A stretch of DNA of 64,000 bases from Niastella caeni (GTDB lineage Bacteria > Bacteroidota > Bacteroidia > Chitinophagales > Chitinophagaceae), in assembly GCF_004834005.1 (NCBI RefSeq), contig NZ_STFF01000009.1, positions 194,524 to 258,523 of the forward strand, read 5' to 3'. Every line of letters starts with the position of its first letter. The stretch's first letter is position 1. Below, one piece after another: positions 45,166-53,418 of this stretch. Under the pieces are notes generated by a model, which saw only the letters and a list, made by a program, of their open reading frames with translations, made no database searches and was not told where the DNA came from. The position numbers and the translations under genes are program-made.

Positions 45166-47646
45166 ATGAAAGTTATTTGTACGCTCGCACTGTTATTTCT
45201 AGTAGGATTTCATGCGGTCAGTCAGCAAGCCACTGTTAAAGGCATCGTGAAAAACGAGAAAGGCGACACCCTCACTTCAGCTTCAGTTTTTATCCCGGGC
45301 AGAAAGATCGGAACTGTTTCCACCTCAACCGGTCAGTACGAATTAGTGAACCTGGCACCGGGAACGTATTCGGTTCAGGTATCTTCGGTAGGCTATGAAT
45401 CGATCACTAAAAAAATAAATGTAGCAGCAGGAGAAACTCAATCGCTCAACTTTATTTTGAAAGAAGCTTTATACGAGTTGCAGCAGGTGGAGATCACCGG
45501 CCGCCGCGAAACAGGATATAAGAACACCAGCTCTTTTATTGCAACTAAAACAGCTACCCCATTAAAGGATGTTCCCCAGGCGGTGAGCTATGTTACAAAA
45601 GAGCTGATGCAGGACCAGGCTGCAGCCCGCGTTGGGGATGTGGTAAAGAACTTCAGCGGTGTTAACCAGTTCACATCCAACAACGACATTGCCATCAGAG
45701 GTTTCAGAATATTTGCCGGTAATGGTACTATGCTGGTAAACGGATTAAGAGCCAATTCTTCTTTCTGGAAACAACCACCGGCAAACTACCTGGAAAGAGT
45801 TGAAGTGATCAAAGGCCCCGTATCAGCGCTTTTTGGAAATGCATCACCCGGCGGTACCATTAACCGGGTTACCAAAAAACCACTCGATCAACAAAAAAGC
45901 TCCATTTCCTTCATTACCGGCAGCTTCAACACCTTCAGAGCGCTGACAGATGTTACCGGTCCCATGAACGAAAGTAAAACGCTGTTGTACCGCCTGAATA
46001 TCGCTTACGAAAATTCACAATCGTTCCGCGACCTGCAGTTTGAAAAGAATATAGTGGTGGCCCCTTCTATCAGCTTTTTACCAAATGATAAAACCCGCCT
46101 GAACTTCGACCTGGTGTATAACAAATCGAATAGCCGGGTAGATCGTGGACAATCTGTTTTCTCAGATGATCTGTATTCAACACCTATCTCCCTTTCGTTA
46201 AATGCAGTGAATGATCGGCTGAATGAAGAACAGTACAACATCACTACCTCTTTAACACACAATTTCACCAACAAGACCGCTTTCAATATTGCTTACATCC
46301 GCACCAGTTACTCTGAAGATCTTTTTGAGCACAGAAGCAACAATACGTATGCAAAGGATATGCTGGGTAACCCGGTGTCGTTCCTGATCGAGCGCCAGGT
46401 GTTCGATAGAAAGTCGAAAGAGCTCAATGATAACCTGTCGGCCTATTTTACCCATAACGGGTATACCGGTCCGCTTGAGCACAAGGTGGTAGTAGGATAC
46501 GATTATGCACAAACCAAGTTACCTGTAGGATCTGCTCAGCTTACTGCCAACAATTATCTTAGAAAGGACGGAACAACAGCCGCTTACAGGGCAATCGATT
46601 CAGCCAAATACGTAACGTACAAATACACCACTAACGTTAATGGCAGAGACACTACGTTAACTTTGCCCAAACCCAACGTACCCACTTACGACCTGGCCAA
46701 GAATGAACATAACATGGAAGATGTCTCGAAATACATTTATTTTCAAACTGCCAATGATGCCACCACGCCGAAATTGAACTTTCTGCATGGCGCGTATATC
46801 CAGGACCAGATAACATTTGGCAAATTACAGGCATTGGTAGGTTTACGCTTCGAATGGTTCATTGATAAAGCTAAGTATACCACCGCCCAGGAAAAGAAAG
46901 TTACCCAAACCGCTGTATTGCCACGTCTTGGCCTGGTGTACTCGATCAATAAAAACATAAACGCCTACGCTTTGTATACGCAAGGATACAATCCGCAGGC
47001 CGCCGCTTTACAGTCACCCACTGCCGGCGGACCATTTGACCCGCTGGAAAGCAAAATGGTGGAAGCAGGTTTCAAATCAGAATGGTTTCACAAACGTTTA
47101 TCAGTAACTACTTCAGTGTACCAGGTAGAACAGGTGAATGCATTGTATGCTGCACCCGCTCCTGCGCCTCAAGACAGCATGGTTCAGGTAGGTAAAGAAG
47201 AATCAAAAGGTTTTGAATTTGAAGTGGTAGGCCAAATTACCGACAACTGGAATGTGGTGCTGAATTATGCCTATAACGACGCCAAATTACTTAACGCAGG
47301 CGGTATTGATAAACCTTACATTGGCCAGCAAAAACCCAATGCCCCCAGGCACATGGGTAACTTCTGGACAAAATACTCTTTCAAAAGCCGCGCATTGAGA
47401 GGATTAGGTGTCGGGATTGGCGGAAATTTCGTTACAAAACGTTTTCTGTCGCTGAACCAGGCGCAAACAGTTCCGGGCTACGAATTATTGAACGCAGCTT
47501 TGTATTACCGCATCGATAAATTCCAGATCCAGTTCAACCTGAATAATGTACTTGATAAAACCTATTGGGTTGGCGGTTACGATTATGTACGCTTGTTCCC
47601 CGGTGCACCACGCAACTGGCTGGCAACCGTAGCATATACATTTTAA
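45166..47646 (+). CDS. TonB-dependent siderophore-type outer membrane receptor
   Basis: From ATG 45166 the product is 826 aa. It has a signal peptide (about 1-20), a carboxypeptidase-regulatory-like domain (about 24-105: VKGIVKNEKGDTLTSASVFI, GTYSVQVSSVGYESI), a plug domain (about 125-235: LKDVPQAVSYVTKEL, IAIRGFRIFAGNGTMLVNGL, ERVEVIKGPVSALFG, NRVTKKPL) and a 22-strand barrel ending NWLATVAYTF. The plug matches siderophore receptors of the FhuA/FhuE class rather than SusC. It imports ferric siderophore or a related ligand using TonB energy. The next gene encodes a PepSY membrane protein, typical of iron-reductase partners. Confidence 0.93.
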   Translation: MKVICTLALLFLVGFHAVSQQATVKGIVKNEKGDTLTSASVFIPGRKIGTVSTSTGQYELVNLAPGTYSVQVSSVGYESITKKINVAAGETQSLNFILKEALYELQQVEITGRRETGYKNTSSFIATKTATPLKDVPQAVSYVTKELMQDQAAARVGDVVKNFSGVNQFTSNNDIAIRGFRIFAGNGTMLVNGLRANSSFWKQPPANYLERVEVIKGPVSALFGNASPGGTINRVTKKPLDQQKSSISFITGSFNTFRALTDVTGPMNESKTLLYRLNIAYENSQSFRDLQFEKNIVVAPSISFLPNDKTRLNFDLVYNKSNSRVDRGQSVFSDDLYSTPISLSLNAVNDRLNEEQYNITTSLTHNFTNKTAFNIAYIRTSYSEDLFEHRSNNTYAKDMLGNPVSFLIERQVFDRKSKELNDNLSAYFTHNGYTGPLEHKVVVGYDYAQTKLPVGSAQLTANNYLRKDGTTAAYRAIDSAKYVTYKYTTNVNGRDTTLTLPKPNVPTYDLAKNEHNMEDVSKYIYFQTANDATTPKLNFLHGAYIQDQITFGKLQALVGLRFEWFIDKAKYTTAQEKKVTQTAVLPRLGLVYSINKNINAYALYTQGYNPQAAALQSPTAGGPFDPLESKMVEAGFKSEWFHKRLSVTTSVYQVEQVNALYAAPAPAPQDSMVQVGKEESKGFEFEVVGQITDNWNVVLNYAYNDAKLLNAGGIDKPYIGQQKPNAPRHMGNFWTKYSFKSRALRGLGVGIGGNFVTKRFLSLNQAQTVPGYELLNAALYYRIDKFQIQFNLNNVLDKTYWVGGYDYVRLFPGAPRNWLATVAYTF

Positions 47647-47647
47647 C

Positions 47648-47672
47648 TCATATGTGATTGTTAAGACATATG
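47648..47672. other. Inverted repeat TCATATG/CATATGA just after the receptor gene
   Basis: TCATATG at 47648-47654 and CATATGA at 47667-47673 flank 12 bp, directly upstream of the TAAATTTG at 47674. It could be an operator for the PepSY leader transcript; short and AT-rich, so chance is possible. Confidence 0.3.
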
Positions 47673-47673
47673 A

Positions 47674-47681
47674 TAAATTTG
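47674..47681 (+). promoter_or_regulatory. Possible promoter of the PepSY leader transcript
   Basis: TAAATTTG matches TAnnTTTG. If used, the leader before the PepSY ATG is about 265 nt. The nearest TTG is too close for the usual -33 spacing. Confidence 0.4.
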
Positions 47682-47907
47682 CAACCGGTGCTGTTGACTG
47701 TTTTTGGAAAAAAGTTCTTTAACATGAGTGTACTTAGGTAGATTGACATAAGGGTTTTATTTATACCCGGCAGACAGTGCGCTTGTTTTTTTGCTGTTTA
47801 CCGGTTTTAATGGAACTTTTATGCTCAATGTCAAATAAAGCCTTTACCTGGTTGTATTCATTGGTGTCAGACTAAAATACATCCAGGTGTTAAGGCTCTG
47901 ATTAGTG

Positions 47908-47940
47908 GAAGTCCTGACACGATCGGGGCTTCTTTTTTTT
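47908..47940 (+). terminator. Terminator inside the leader, 15 bp before the PepSY start codon
   Basis: GAAGTCC and GGGCTTC pair (one wobble) and are followed by eight T. The loop contains CTGACAC, complementary to GTGTCAG at 47864-47870, so an alternative structure is possible. Confidence 0.7.
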
Positions 47941-47954
47941 ATTTTTAACAAGCA

Positions 47955-49115
47955 ATGACGTTGAAACAGATTTTTGGCAAACTGCATTTATGGTTGGGAT
48001 TGGCAACAGGACTGGTGGTATTAATAGTGGCCGGTACCGGCATCCTGTTGGTTTTTGAAGATGAGTTGGATGAATGGGCTAACCATGACTTTTATTTTGT
48101 ACCTGTGCCGCAAAATGCGCAACGCCTGCCCGTTGACAGCCTGTATCATGGAGCAGCAGCGTATAACCCTGCGCTAAGGATCAGCCGTATTTATATAGAA
48201 ACCAAAGCACCCGATCGTTCGATCGTGTTCAGGGCCCAAAAAGGCAAAGGACAAACCTGGAATATTGCGGTTAACCCGTATACAGGAAAAGTGATTGAAG
48301 GCGTGAATTATAACAAAAGCTTTTTCGGTGTTGTATTGAACCTGCACCGTCATCTGTGCATGAATGATGCAGGAAAAGCCATTACCGGTACGTCCTGTCT
48401 CATTTTTGTGATCATGATCATTACGGGTCTTGTATTGTGGTGGCCCAAACGCTGGCAAATGCTGAAACAACGTACCCGCATTGCATGGTCTTCTAAATGG
48501 AAACGGTTGAACTGGGACCTGCATGCAGTAGGCGGCTTTTATGTACACATTGTTTTATTTGCAATTGCCATTACCGGACTTACCTGGTCATATTCCTGGT
48601 TTAATAACGCCATCTACTTATTGTTCGATGGCAAGCCGATGAAGAAAAATGAAGCGCCCGCAAACATCGTAAAGCAACCGATCGCGGCAGGTTATTACGA
48701 ATCGATATACCAACAGGCGAACAACAAACTGCCTTATAATGGTCGCATAACAATGACATTGCCAGAAAAGGATAGTCTTGCAATTACGGTTAACAAAATG
48801 AACCATGAAGCTTCTGTATATAACATTGCCGATGTGCTATACTTTGAAAAAGGCACTGGCCGTCTCTTAAAAGAAACCCTGTTTAAAAATGCTTCCACCG
48901 GTACCAAAGTGCGTAGAATGGTTTATCCTATTCATACCGGAAGACTGTACGGTTGGCCTACGCAAATAATTGCATTGATTGCCGCTATCGTAGCCTTTAG
49001 TTTACCAATCACTGGTTTATTAATTTACCTGGTGGGAAGAAAAAAAAGAAAAGCCAGAGCGGTTAAAAATCCGCTGCGTGTAGTAGCCATGCAGGAAGAA
49101 AGTGCAGTAATGTAA
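47955..49115 (+). CDS. PepSY-associated transmembrane protein (ferric reductase-like)
   Basis: The 386-aa protein has four membrane helices (about 12-33, 140-163, 190-210 and 335-360) and periplasmic PepSY regions, the architecture of PepSY-TM/PiuB proteins. The motifs LHLWLGLATGLVVLIVAGTG and NLHRHLCM fit, with His residues that could bind haem. Proteins of this family accompany TonB siderophore receptors and are proposed to reduce siderophore-bound iron in the periplasm. The gene follows the receptor on the same strand, separated by a 308-bp leader with a terminator. Ends with a basic then polar tail. Confidence 0.88.
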   Translation: MTLKQIFGKLHLWLGLATGLVVLIVAGTGILLVFEDELDEWANHDFYFVPVPQNAQRLPVDSLYHGAAAYNPALRISRIYIETKAPDRSIVFRAQKGKGQTWNIAVNPYTGKVIEGVNYNKSFFGVVLNLHRHLCMNDAGKAITGTSCLIFVIMIITGLVLWWPKRWQMLKQRTRIAWSSKWKRLNWDLHAVGGFYVHIVLFAIAITGLTWSYSWFNNAIYLLFDGKPMKKNEAPANIVKQPIAAGYYESIYQQANNKLPYNGRITMTLPEKDSLAITVNKMNHEASVYNIADVLYFEKGTGRLLKETLFKNASTGTKVRRMVYPIHTGRLYGWPTQIIALIAAIVAFSLPITGLLIYLVGRKKRKARAVKNPLRVVAMQEESAVM

Positions 49116-49165
49116 GAAGATGTTATATCTTCACCGTTTACAGCTCTTAAAAGCCACCCCAGTTA

Positions 49166-49681
49166 ATGAACGATAATGAATTTGACGAATGGGCCGTGTT
49201 TGAACAATGTATTGAATTCCTGAATAATATTGGAATTGAGACTACCTTCAGAAAGATCGGCAATAAAAGTTTCCTACCTGGTCTTTTAATTAATAAAGGA
49301 ATGATCATCATCGACAAAGATGCACTGGAGCACCCCGGCGATATTTTACACGAGGCAGGCCACATTGCAGTTGTTCCTGCGATAGACAGGCCGGGTTTGT
49401 CAGAAAAAGGGATCATTAATAGAAAGAACCGGGAAGCCGAAGAGATCATGGCGATTGCCTGGTCGTATGCAGCCTGCATGCATTTAGATATTGATCCTTT
49501 TTTTGTTTTTCATGAACAAGGATATCGAAACGGCCGGGATTATATAACAGATAGTTGCCGCATGAAAAGTTATATTGGCCTTGCCATGTTGGAGAAAATC
49601 GGGTTAACAGCCAATGAAAAAAATGCCCGGCGTTTAAACGTTTCTTCTTATCCGCATATGATAAAATGGATGCGTGCATAG
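49166..49681 (+). CDS. Small zincin-like protein with HEAGH motif
   Basis: The 171-aa product has no signal peptide. The motif LHEAGHIAVV (His62, Glu63, His66) matches the zinc-protease HExxH pattern, and a downstream helix NREAEEIMAIAWSYAA contributes Glu residues that could be the third ligand, as in gluzincins. The N-terminus (NDNEFDEWAVFEQCIEFLNN) is acidic and helical. I do not recognise the family by name. It could be a peptidase or a structural zincin regulator similar in style to ImmA/IrrE, but no DNA-binding domain is present. Transcribed after the PepSY gene with a 50-bp gap. Confidence 0.75.
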   Translation: MNDNEFDEWAVFEQCIEFLNNIGIETTFRKIGNKSFLPGLLINKGMIIIDKDALEHPGDILHEAGHIAVVPAIDRPGLSEKGIINRKNREAEEIMAIAWSYAACMHLDIDPFFVFHEQGYRNGRDYITDSCRMKSYIGLAMLEKIGLTANEKNARRLNVSSYPHMIKWMRA

Positions 49682-49710
49682 ATGCAAATAATTGCAACCA
49701 GATCGGGTAT

Positions 49711-50847
49711 TTACCTGTACCTGGAACGAAAGCGTAAAAAAGGAAGCTCTAAATACTTATAGGAAACGGATGCAACAAAAATAACGATCGAAATTCCAAT
49801 AAGAAATATAAAAAGATGGGAAAAAGAGCTACCAATAGTAAGTCCCCAATAATGAATGAAAGCGAACATGCTTATTAAAACCAACGGGTGATACATATAA
49901 ACGCCATAACTGATCTTGCCAACATAGCTGAGTAATTGCATTGCCACTCCTTTAAAAGGACTTCCTTTCCATATTACATTACCCATAAGAATGGTATATG
50001 AGCATGCCAGCAATATACCGCCTATAATAAAACTCTTTAGCCAATAGGTAAAAATAAAAGCGCCGAAACATGCACACGCAAAACAAAGTGGATGGCAAAC
50101 ATATTTTCTGGCATCCTTTACATTCAAAAAGCAATAAGCTAACAGGCCACCGGCAGAAAAATAACCGGCTTTTGACCAATAGAAAAAGGCATTTACTTTA
50201 CTTATTATATTAATCCATTTATTCGATAGTAGCTCCTTATGCAAATCAAAATAATAGTATACAAACTCGCTAATAAACATAAGCACGATAAACACAACCA
50301 TTACATGCATCAGTCTTTTCCTGATTAATTTAATTAACCAGGGCCATCCCCAATAAAACTGTTCCTCAACCCCAATACTCCATGTATGGGCGGTTAAAAT
50401 ACTTGCAGGATAAAATTTCAAATACACTACATGCGGCAATAGTAATGCAAGGAAAATAGTACGCCCGGTATATTGTTGTTTGATTGACTCATTGGTATGC
50501 AGGGGATCTAAAAAATCAGTTGCCCAAACCGCTACCACATGACCTAATAAAATAACAACAAAATAAACCGGCCATATTCGAAGAATACGTCGCATATAAA
50601 ATTTGCCTGCCGAAATTTTACCGTCAGCTGACTGTTCGAACAGCAATAAATAAGTGATCAGAAAACCGCTTAAAACAAAAAACAGCGTAAGACCTGAAAT
50701 TCCCCAGTTACGAAACGCCAGGTGTGAAAAGCTATCACTAATTCCATACATTTCTTCATAGGAGGCAAAATGACTGAATAAAACCATTAAACAGGCTATT
50801 CCACGGAGTTCATCCAGGCCTGAAAAATGCTTTTTATAGTGATCCAT
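49711..50847 (-). CDS. Acyltransferase 3 family membrane protein
   Basis: The 378-aa product begins MDHYKKHFSGLDELRGIACL and continues MVLFSHFASYEE, the N-terminal signature of AT3 (OafA/YrhL) acyltransferases with the conserved His. About ten membrane helices follow, with FFVLSGFLITYLL, MRRILRIWPVYFV and HTWSIGVEEQFY, all standard motifs. It transfers acetyl or other acyl groups to carbohydrate or lipid acceptors at the membrane. The frame could start at TTG 50850; ATG 50847 is immediately inside. Downstream of the anti-sigma gene on the same strand, 21 bp away, so perhaps co-transcribed. Confidence 0.93.
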   Translation of the reverse strand: MDHYKKHFSGLDELRGIACLMVLFSHFASYEEMYGISDSFSHLAFRNWGISGLTLFFVLSGFLITYLLLFEQSADGKISAGKFYMRRILRIWPVYFVVILLGHVVAVWATDFLDPLHTNESIKQQYTGRTIFLALLLPHVVYLKFYPASILTAHTWSIGVEEQFYWGWPWLIKLIRKRLMHVMVVFIVLMFISEFVYYYFDLHKELLSNKWINIISKVNAFFYWSKAGYFSAGGLLAYCFLNVKDARKYVCHPLCFACACFGAFIFTYWLKSFIIGGILLACSYTILMGNVIWKGSPFKGVAMQLLSYVGKISYGVYMYHPLVLISMFAFIHYWGLTIGSSFSHLFIFLIGISIVIFVASVSYKYLELPFLRFRSRYR

Positions 50848-50868
50848 CAAACAATATTAATACTTTCA

Positions 50869-51603
50869 TTACTCCAATTCAAGAAACAGCTCCTGCGCTT
50901 TGCTATAATTAGGCGCATCCGCAGGAATTTTTGCCAGCCACTCCCTGCAAAGGGCTTTATTTTCTTCTTTTAAATAACCCAGCGCCTGGTAAAAAGCAGC
51001 TTCAAATTTAAAAGCCGATTGCCCGGCATATAACTTGTCAAAAACTGTCCTTGCTTCAACCATACGGTTGGTTTGTAACAATGCTACCCCATAATAAAAA
51101 TATACAAAGCTATTGGCGGTATCCTGTTGTTGCACCTGTTGCAATAAGGATGCTGCAGCAGCGTATTCTTTTTTATTAAATGCTTCTACAGCTTGTTGCA
51201 GCAGATTGTCAGTAGCGTTTCCCCGTTCGGCAGGGGTTACCATACTGGTTTCAGAAAATTGCTTAAACAAATCGGGCTTCCAGGGCTGCCAGATAAATAG
51301 TACGGCAATTACAATCGCCGCCACCGCTACTGCGCTACGCAGATATTTTTTAAAGGGAACTACTTTCGCAGGTTGCGAAGCAGCGCTAAAGAATTCGCCA
51401 CGCAGCGATTGCATGGTACCCTGCAATTGATCGCGTTGTTCATCGGCACTGAAATACTGTTTCATAGAACCATGCACTTCCTGGTATAAAGCCAGGTGCC
51501 GGCGCAGTGACTCGTCCGAAGCCAAAGCGGTTTCGAATGCTGATCGTTCATCAGCCGTCATTTCGCCTTCAGCATACCGCGCTATATCGTTGAACGTATT
51601 CAT
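50869..51603 (-). CDS. Membrane-anchored anti-sigma-like protein with TPR tail
   Basis: The 244-aa product has an N-terminal cytoplasmic helical region (about 1-60: DIARYAEGEMTADERSAFET) of the type found in zinc-less anti-sigma factors. One membrane helix spans about 90-106 (SAVAVAAIVIAVLFIWQ). A periplasmic TPR-like region follows (about 130-244: LLQQAVEAFNKKEYAAAASL, FVYFYYGVALLQTNRMVEAR). It follows the ECF sigma gene by 3 bp, so it likely controls that sigma factor, with the TPR part as sensor. The sensor role is inference. Confidence 0.82.
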   Translation of the reverse strand: MNTFNDIARYAEGEMTADERSAFETALASDESLRRHLALYQEVHGSMKQYFSADEQRDQLQGTMQSLRGEFFSAASQPAKVVPFKKYLRSAVAVAAIVIAVLFIWQPWKPDLFKQFSETSMVTPAERGNATDNLLQQAVEAFNKKEYAAAASLLQQVQQQDTANSFVYFYYGVALLQTNRMVEARTVFDKLYAGQSAFKFEAAFYQALGYLKEENKALCREWLAKIPADAPNYSKAQELFLELE

Positions 51604-51606
51604 AAT

Positions 51607-52185
51607 TTATTTCCATTCGGGTAATTGTGAATGAATCATTTTAGTTAAGGCCGCCATACATTCACTTTTCTTTTTACGCAGGTACCCATAGGTTACCTTT
51701 AATTGCTCCGCGATCAATGCCTGATCGTCACCACCCAGGCATTTTTTAATGATGTCTTTACAGCCATCGCCCAGTTTTTCAAAACATTGCAAAAATACCT
51801 GCATGCGCTTATCGCTTTGCTGCATTTGTTCGGCCAGGGCAAATACATCCTCCCCTATAGATACGTCCTCCGCGTCTTTTGTTACCGGCTCCCGCCCTCT
51901 TTTTTTCAAAAGATTTAACCATTTTCTTTTACAGATCAATAAAAGGAAGGGCTCAAACGGACAGGTCAATTGCAGTTGCTTACTTTTTGCCTGGTTATAT
52001 ATATCTATTAGTGCCTCCTGGAAAATATCGGCGGCATCGTCTTCATTACCGCTATTGGCCATGATATAATGCCTGATCTTGCCGGCATATTTCGTGTAGA
52101 TCTCCCGCACAATAATTACATCATTTTGCAGCAAAGCAGTAATGAAACGCTGATCGGTATGAATAACAGTAGCTATATAAATCAA
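51607..52185 (-). CDS. ECF sigma-70 family RNA polymerase sigma factor
   Basis: The 192-aa product has sigma-70 region 2 (about 28-90: IREIYTKY-like VREIYTKYAGKIRHYI, DDAADIFQEALIDIYNQ) and region 4 (about 130-180: LGDGCKDIIKKCLGG, ALIAEQLKVTYGYLRKKKSE). There is no ATG before region 2; the frame starts with a TTG at 52185, and family length supports a start near there. It is divergent from the lipoprotein gene at 52369 and followed by its probable anti-sigma gene. Its regulon is likely to include the divergent lipoprotein-PKD-CHAT genes. Confidence 0.88.
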   Translation of the reverse strand: MIYIATVIHTDQRFITALLQNDVIIVREIYTKYAGKIRHYIMANSGNEDDAADIFQEALIDIYNQAKSKQLQLTCPFEPFLLLICKRKWLNLLKKRGREPVTKDAEDVSIGEDVFALAEQMQQSDKRMQVFLQCFEKLGDGCKDIIKKCLGGDDQALIAEQLKVTYGYLRKKKSECMAALTKMIHSQLPEWK

Positions 52186-52368
52186 TTATAAGTGAATGAC
52201 AACCATACCTCCACCAACCTGTTGCACCCATCAAATATACTACCCAAAAAAAATTCTGCAATAAAGGGGGTAACAAAAAAACACACCTGTTGATATACTT
52301 CTGAAACGACCACGGGCGGATGCCGAAAAGCCCCAAAAGAGTAGGCCATATCAAAAAAACTATTTATT

Positions 52369-53322
52369 ATGAAAGCTTTATTATCAGCCGCTATATTGAC
52401 TACAGCCATTGTATCAATAACCGCTTGCAAAAAAGACAAAAGCTCCCCCAACTATGCAAAAGCCGATGATTTCATGGCTTCGCATGCTATTAAGCAACAA
52501 TCCTTCACCGGTAATGCCGGCACAGGGTTTACCATCACCGGTGAAAAAGGCACCAAGGTTACTTTTATAGCCAATGCCTTCGTTGACGGCAGCGGTAATC
52601 CGGTAACCGGAAATGTAACTGTTACCCTGAAAGAAGTATTAAGCAAAAAAGATGTACTGTTCTCCGGCGTAATGACCGAATCGAATGGCCAGTTACTCGA
52701 ATCGGGCGGAGAAATACTGGTTAAAGCCCAGAAAGATGGCGTTGATCTTCGCCTTAATCCAGCACTTCAAAACGATGGCGCCCGCGTTGAAATTCCTAAA
52801 GTAATGAATAACCGCGATATGGGGTTATTTGTACAGGATAAAAGACAACAAGGCGGCGGCGCTACCGGCGGTGGCAATCAACAACAAAGTCCTTTTACCT
52901 GGGCACCAGCACCTTACTATCCTTTTGGCAATGGTCCTAACAGCTATACTTTTTCGTTACCTTCTTTTTCCTGGGTTAACTGCGATCGTTTCTACAGTGA
53001 TCCTAATCCAAAAACTACCATTACCGCTTTGCCTTCTTTCCAGGATAATAACCAGGTAACCGACTTGCAGGTAATGCTGGTATTCAAAAATATTGCTACC
53101 GTAATTACCCTGCCTTTTGATTTTACGTCACAAAAATTCCAATCGTATCAAAACTCATTGCCTATTGGCTTACAGGCAGACCTGATCATTCTTGGAAAAG
53201 ACAGCGACGGTTACATTCAGTTTGGCACACAGTCAATAACCATCGGCGCCAACATGCACATCGATGCGCCGGTTCATAAGGCAACACAAGCCGAAGTAGA
53301 CGCTTTCCTCGCAACCATTTAA
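52369..53322 (+). CDS. Lipoprotein with beta-rich domain
   Basis: The 317-aa product has a lipoprotein signal: a hydrophobic stretch then ITAC with the lipid-accepting Cys at about 20, followed by KKDKSS. The mature region (about 45-150) has TGEKGTKVTFIANAFVDGSG, VTGNVTVTLKEVL and TESNGQLLESGGEILVKA, a carboxypeptidase-regulatory/ZU5-like beta-sandwich pattern seen in Bacteroidota lipoproteins. A Gly/Gln-rich linker and a second beta-rich part follow. It is divergent from the ECF sigma gene and first in line before the PKD and CHAT genes. Confidence 0.83.
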   Translation: MKALLSAAILTTAIVSITACKKDKSSPNYAKADDFMASHAIKQQSFTGNAGTGFTITGEKGTKVTFIANAFVDGSGNPVTGNVTVTLKEVLSKKDVLFSGVMTESNGQLLESGGEILVKAQKDGVDLRLNPALQNDGARVEIPKVMNNRDMGLFVQDKRQQGGGATGGGNQQQSPFTWAPAPYYPFGNGPNSYTFSLPSFSWVNCDRFYSDPNPKTTITALPSFQDNNQVTDLQVMLVFKNIATVITLPFDFTSQKFQSYQNSLPIGLQADLIILGKDSDGYIQFGTQSITIGANMHIDAPVHKATQAEVDAFLATI

Positions 53323-53352
53323 ATTGGGGCTTTTACAATTAATCCGTACGCT

Positions 53353-53381
53353 CCCGGTCGGCTCAGCCGGCCGGGTTTTTT
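53353..53381 (+). terminator. Terminator after the lipoprotein gene
   Basis: CCCGGTCGGCT and AGCCGGCCGGG form an 11-bp stem with one wobble around a single-base loop, followed by TTTTTT. Confidence 0.88.
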
Positions 53382-53394
53382 AAGTACAATTAAT

Positions 53395-53402
53395 TACATT
53401 TA
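53395..53402 (+). promoter_or_regulatory. Probable promoter of the PKD gene
   Basis: TACATTTA differs from TAnnTTTG at the last base and lies 16 nt before the ATG at 53419. Confidence 0.45.
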
Positions 53403-53418
53403 TAAAATTGTTCGAATT

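Noticed and set aside
47761..47940. Cobalamin riboswitch upstream of the PepSY gene
   Set aside because: No recognisable B12-box or other conserved riboswitch core; only a terminator and a possible alternative pairing are visible.
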